The translations under genes were made by a program, and so were the position numbers. Source: Halorubrum depositum (GTDB lineage Archaea > Halobacteriota > Halobacteria > Halobacteriales > Haloferacaceae). From it: a stretch of DNA of 64,000 nucleotides. Positions within the stretch are counted from its first letter, which is position 1. Every line of letters starts with the position of its first letter. The notes under the pieces are model-generated. The model made no database searches, had not been told where the DNA came from, and saw only the letters and a list, made by a program, of their open reading frames with translations. Of this stretch, positions 61,939-64,000 are shown piece after piece. The stretch covers positions 1-64,000 of the forward strand of contig NZ_VCNM01000001.1 in NCBI RefSeq assembly GCF_007671725.1. Reading direction: 5' to 3'.

Positions 61939-63260
61939 GCCTCCTCGCCCCCGTTCCCGGTCTCGATGTCATCTCCTCCCTCGACGTCCCCGTCCTCCAG
62001 CACGAACTCCGCGAGCTTCGGGACGAACGTCCCGATGTCGGTGACCATCCCGACGGCCTGCGCCGAGCCGCGGTCGAGCAGCTGGGTGACTGTCGCGGGG
62101 TTGATGTCGACGCAGACGGTCTTCGTCGTCGACGGGAGGCAGTTCCCGACGGCGACCGAGTGGAGCAGCGTCGCGAGCATGATCACGATGTCGGCCTCGT
62201 GCGCCTGCTCGCGGATCGCGTCCTGCGCCTCGACGGCGTCCGTGATCGTGTCCGGGAGCGGGCCGTCGTCGCGGATCGAGCCCGCGAGCACGACGTCGAC
62301 GTCGCGCTCGACGCACTGGTACATCACGCCCTCGGTCACGATACCCTCCTCCACGGCGGCCTCGATCCCGCCCGCGCGGATGATCTCCGAGATGGTCCAG
62401 ATGTGGTGTTTGTGCCCCTTCCGCGGGTGTTCGAGCGTCTCGACGTTCATCCCGAGCGACGTGCCGTACAGCGAGCGCTCCAGGTCGTGCGTCGCGAAGC
62501 CGTTCCCGGCCGAGAGCGCGTCGACGTAGCCCGCCGCGACGAGGTCCGCGAGCGCGTCGCCGGCGCCCGAGTGGATCACGGCCGGGCCGGCGACGACCAT
62601 CACGTTCCCGCCCGAGCGCTTCACCTCCCGGAGCTCCGCGGCGACCTCTCGGATGGTGGACTCCGAGGGGCGCTCGGCGGAGACGCCCCCCTGCATGAAG
62701 CCGAACGCGCCGCCTCCGCTTCGCGGACGCTCCGGCGGGTGCACCCGGATCCCCGACCGGTCGGTCGCGATCAGGTCGCCCTCCTCGACCGCGTTGAGCA
62801 CCTTCGTGTACGCGCGCGGTCCGCGGTCCGAATCGCTTCCCGTGCTCCCCTCGTCGCCGTCGGCGTCCGGCTCTGGTTCCACGACCAGCGCGCAGTCCAT
62901 CTCGATCCGCTCGACCTCGATCCACTCCCCGTCGTACAACACCTCTGTCGGGTGGTTCGTGGTGGAGTAGAAGTCGGGCGGCACGACCCTGTCCGCGGGC
63001 GCGGCGACGAGGTCCACGTCGGTCGGGTCCTCCAGCACCGCGCCGTTCTGGTGGAGCTCGTGGAGGATCGCCCGCAGCGACCCCTCGTCGTCGGCCGAGA
63101 CCGTCATCCGGCAGTACGACTCCTCGTCCTCGTGTTTCCCCACGTCGAACCGCTCCACGTCGAAGGAGCCGCCCAGGTCCATCACCGCGCCGAAACAGCG
63201 CTGCATCGTCCCGCTGTCGATGATGTGGCCCTCGAGCTCGACGGTGCGTTCGTGGCTCAT
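61935..63260 (-). CDS. TIGR00300 family enzyme, ornithine cyclodeaminase/arginine dihydrolase type
   Basis: Protein of 441 residues. The N-terminal LOR/SDH-like part begins VELEGHIIDSGTMQRCFGAVMDLGG. The C-terminal NAD-binding part contains VMVVAGPAVIHSGAGDALADL, AGNGFATHDLERSLYGTSLG, and SIRDDGPLPDTITD. Relatives include the archaeal ornithine cyclodeaminase of Methanococcus and the C-terminal domain of cyanobacterial arginine dihydrolase (AgrE/ArgZ); the reaction here is inferred to be ornithine or arginine breakdown to proline. An acidic insert lies at about 128-148. Confidence 0.88.
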   Translation of the reverse strand: MSHERTVELEGHIIDSGTMQRCFGAVMDLGGSFDVERFDVGKHEDEESYCRMTVSADDEGSLRAILHELHQNGAVLEDPTDVDLVAAPADRVVPPDFYSTTNHPTEVLYDGEWIEVERIEMDCALVVEPEPDADGDEGSTGSDSDRGPRAYTKVLNAVEEGDLIATDRSGIRVHPPERPRSGGGAFGFMQGGVSAERPSESTIREVAAELREVKRSGGNVMVVAGPAVIHSGAGDALADLVAAGYVDALSAGNGFATHDLERSLYGTSLGMNVETLEHPRKGHKHHIWTISEIIRAGGIEAAVEEGIVTEGVMYQCVERDVDVVLAGSIRDDGPLPDTITDAVEAQDAIREQAHEADIVIMLATLLHSVAVGNCLPSTTKTVCVDINPATVTQLLDRGSAQAVGMVTDIGTFVPKLAEFVLEDGDVEGGDDIETGNGGEEA

Positions 63261-63318
63261 ACCGCACCGTTTCGGCCCGCGGAGAAACCCGTTTCCCCTG
63301 CCGTCGACGATCCCCCCG

Positions 63319-64000
63319 TCAGATCAGCCCGAGCGCCGCGAGGATCTGGTTCCCGAACACCATCGCGATCAGCCCGGCGAGCATGACGAGCCCGGACGAG
63401 ACGGTGATCGTCCGGACCGCGGCGTGGCGGTCGGAGAGCGGGATCCGGCTGATCACCGCCTCGGCGACCATCCGGAGGATCCGGCCGCCGTCGAGCGGGA
63501 ACGCCGGCAGGCAGTTGAACAGCGCGAGCTGGATGTTGATCCAGCCGGTCCAGAAGAGGAGGTTCGCGAGCAGGAAGACCGCGCCGGCGAGCGCGCCGGA
63601 CGCCCCGTCGACGACGAAGAAGTTGGTCACGTCGCCGGTGAACCCCGCGAAGTTGAACGGGAGCCCGAACAGGCTGCCGAGCGGGAGGATCAGCGAGACG
63701 AACACGAGCCCCAGCGGCGAGTCGGTCAGCCCGCCGATCGCGACCCCGTCGCCCGCGGTCTCGCCGCCGTCGCCGCCGAGCAGTTCGAGGTAGGCACCGG
63801 CGGGGTACTCGGAGACGCCGAAGTCGTCGAGCGCGAGCCCGCTGGAGCCGGGGAACACCGTGACGCCCACGAACCCTCCGTCGCGGTTCGGGTGCGGAGC
63901 CAGCTCGACGTCGTACGCCCGCCGCTCGTCGCCGCCGTCGTACGCGATCACCTCGACCGTCGCGCCGGGATCGCGCTCGCCGAGCACCGCCGAGAGGTCC
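63319..64000 (-). CDS. site-2 protease (M50) family membrane protein, partial
   Basis: C-terminal part of an intramembrane metalloprotease; the 5' end lies beyond the window, so the HExxH motif is not seen. It has a PDZ-like segment (about 63890-64000), then transmembrane helices. NCLPAFPLDGGRIL carries the LDGG motif that supplies the third zinc ligand, and two further helices end the protein. Members release membrane-bound regulators by regulated intramembrane proteolysis. Confidence 0.85.
   Translation of the reverse strand, partial: DLSAVLGERDPGATVEVIAYDGGDERRAYDVELAPHPNRDGGFVGVTVFPGSSGLALDDFGVSEYPAGAYLELLGGDGGETAGDGVAIGGLTDSPLGLVFVSLILPLGSLFGLPFNFAGFTGDVTNFFVVDGASGALAGAVFLLANLLFWTGWINIQLALFNCLPAFPLDGGRILRMVAEAVISRIPLSDRHAAVRTITVSSGLVMLAGLIAMVFGNQILAALGLI

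Overview
The window is a high-GC, gene-dense stretch of a halophilic archaeon (Halobacteria) chromosome. The encoded proteins are very acidic. Promoters show TATA boxes about 25-30 bases before leaderless starts. The window also holds a TBP gene, an Orc1/Cdc6 gene with origin repeats, a haloarchaeal-type rRNA promoter region, a Cdc48 ATPase and a SAMP-type ubiquitin-like modifier. A GC-rich nested-palindrome element near 20.1 kb recalls Halorubrum, but the genus is an inference I could not check.

Layout. 1-1.0 kb: the 5' end of a 16S rRNA gene leaving the window leftward, with its promoter and leader region. 1.0-4.6 kb: tbp, then orc1 (minus strand) beside a replication origin with five inverted/direct ORB repeats around an AT-rich unwinding zone, then a multi-pass membrane protein. 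4.7-19.9 kb: ordinary chromosomal genes (zinc-ribbon proteins, MATE exporter, MscS channel, PAC2 protein, TrmB regulator, aldo/keto reductase, XPB-like helicase), followed by a sugar isomerase / TPP enzyme / Gfo-Idh-MocA dehydrogenase group and a DUF418 membrane protein. 19.9-33.2 kb: the palindromic repeat element, a FAH-family enzyme, a samp3 operon, an AbrB-PhoU regulator, an intron-containing tRNA-Glu, a transsulfuration enzyme, a hydroxyacid dehydrogenase, cyclophilin, Usp, truA, an HTH regulator, nadE and an M28 peptidase.

33.3-36.4 kb is a roughly 3.1 kb integrative element. It is bounded by a decayed tRNA-Gly copy on the left and an intact tRNA-Gly(CCC) on the right, and has visibly lower GC. 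It carries a tyrosine recombinase and small membrane proteins of unknown function. 36.5-53.9 kb returns to core genes: a KaiC-like ATPase, NAD kinase, membrane proteins, a secreted/lipoprotein pair, aspS, larC, cdc48, DUF5815, carB, a DJ-1/PfpI protein and a Usp.

54.0-57.2 kb is a compact, translationally coupled five-gene cluster on the minus strand. Three of its products look like paralogues of one another (possibly related to bacterial DUF2589 proteins). A fourth joins a coiled coil, a PASTA-like domain and helix-hairpin-helix motifs. The fifth resembles an I9-type propeptide fold. This is the best candidate for an undescribed system in the window. 57.5-64 kb: tRNA-Tyr, a MgsA/RarA C-terminal-like protein, a small flavoprotein, a DUF2892 protein next to a thiosulfate sulfurtransferase, a Usp, a GNAT, a TIGR00300 (ornithine cyclodeaminase type) enzyme and a site-2 protease cut by the window end.
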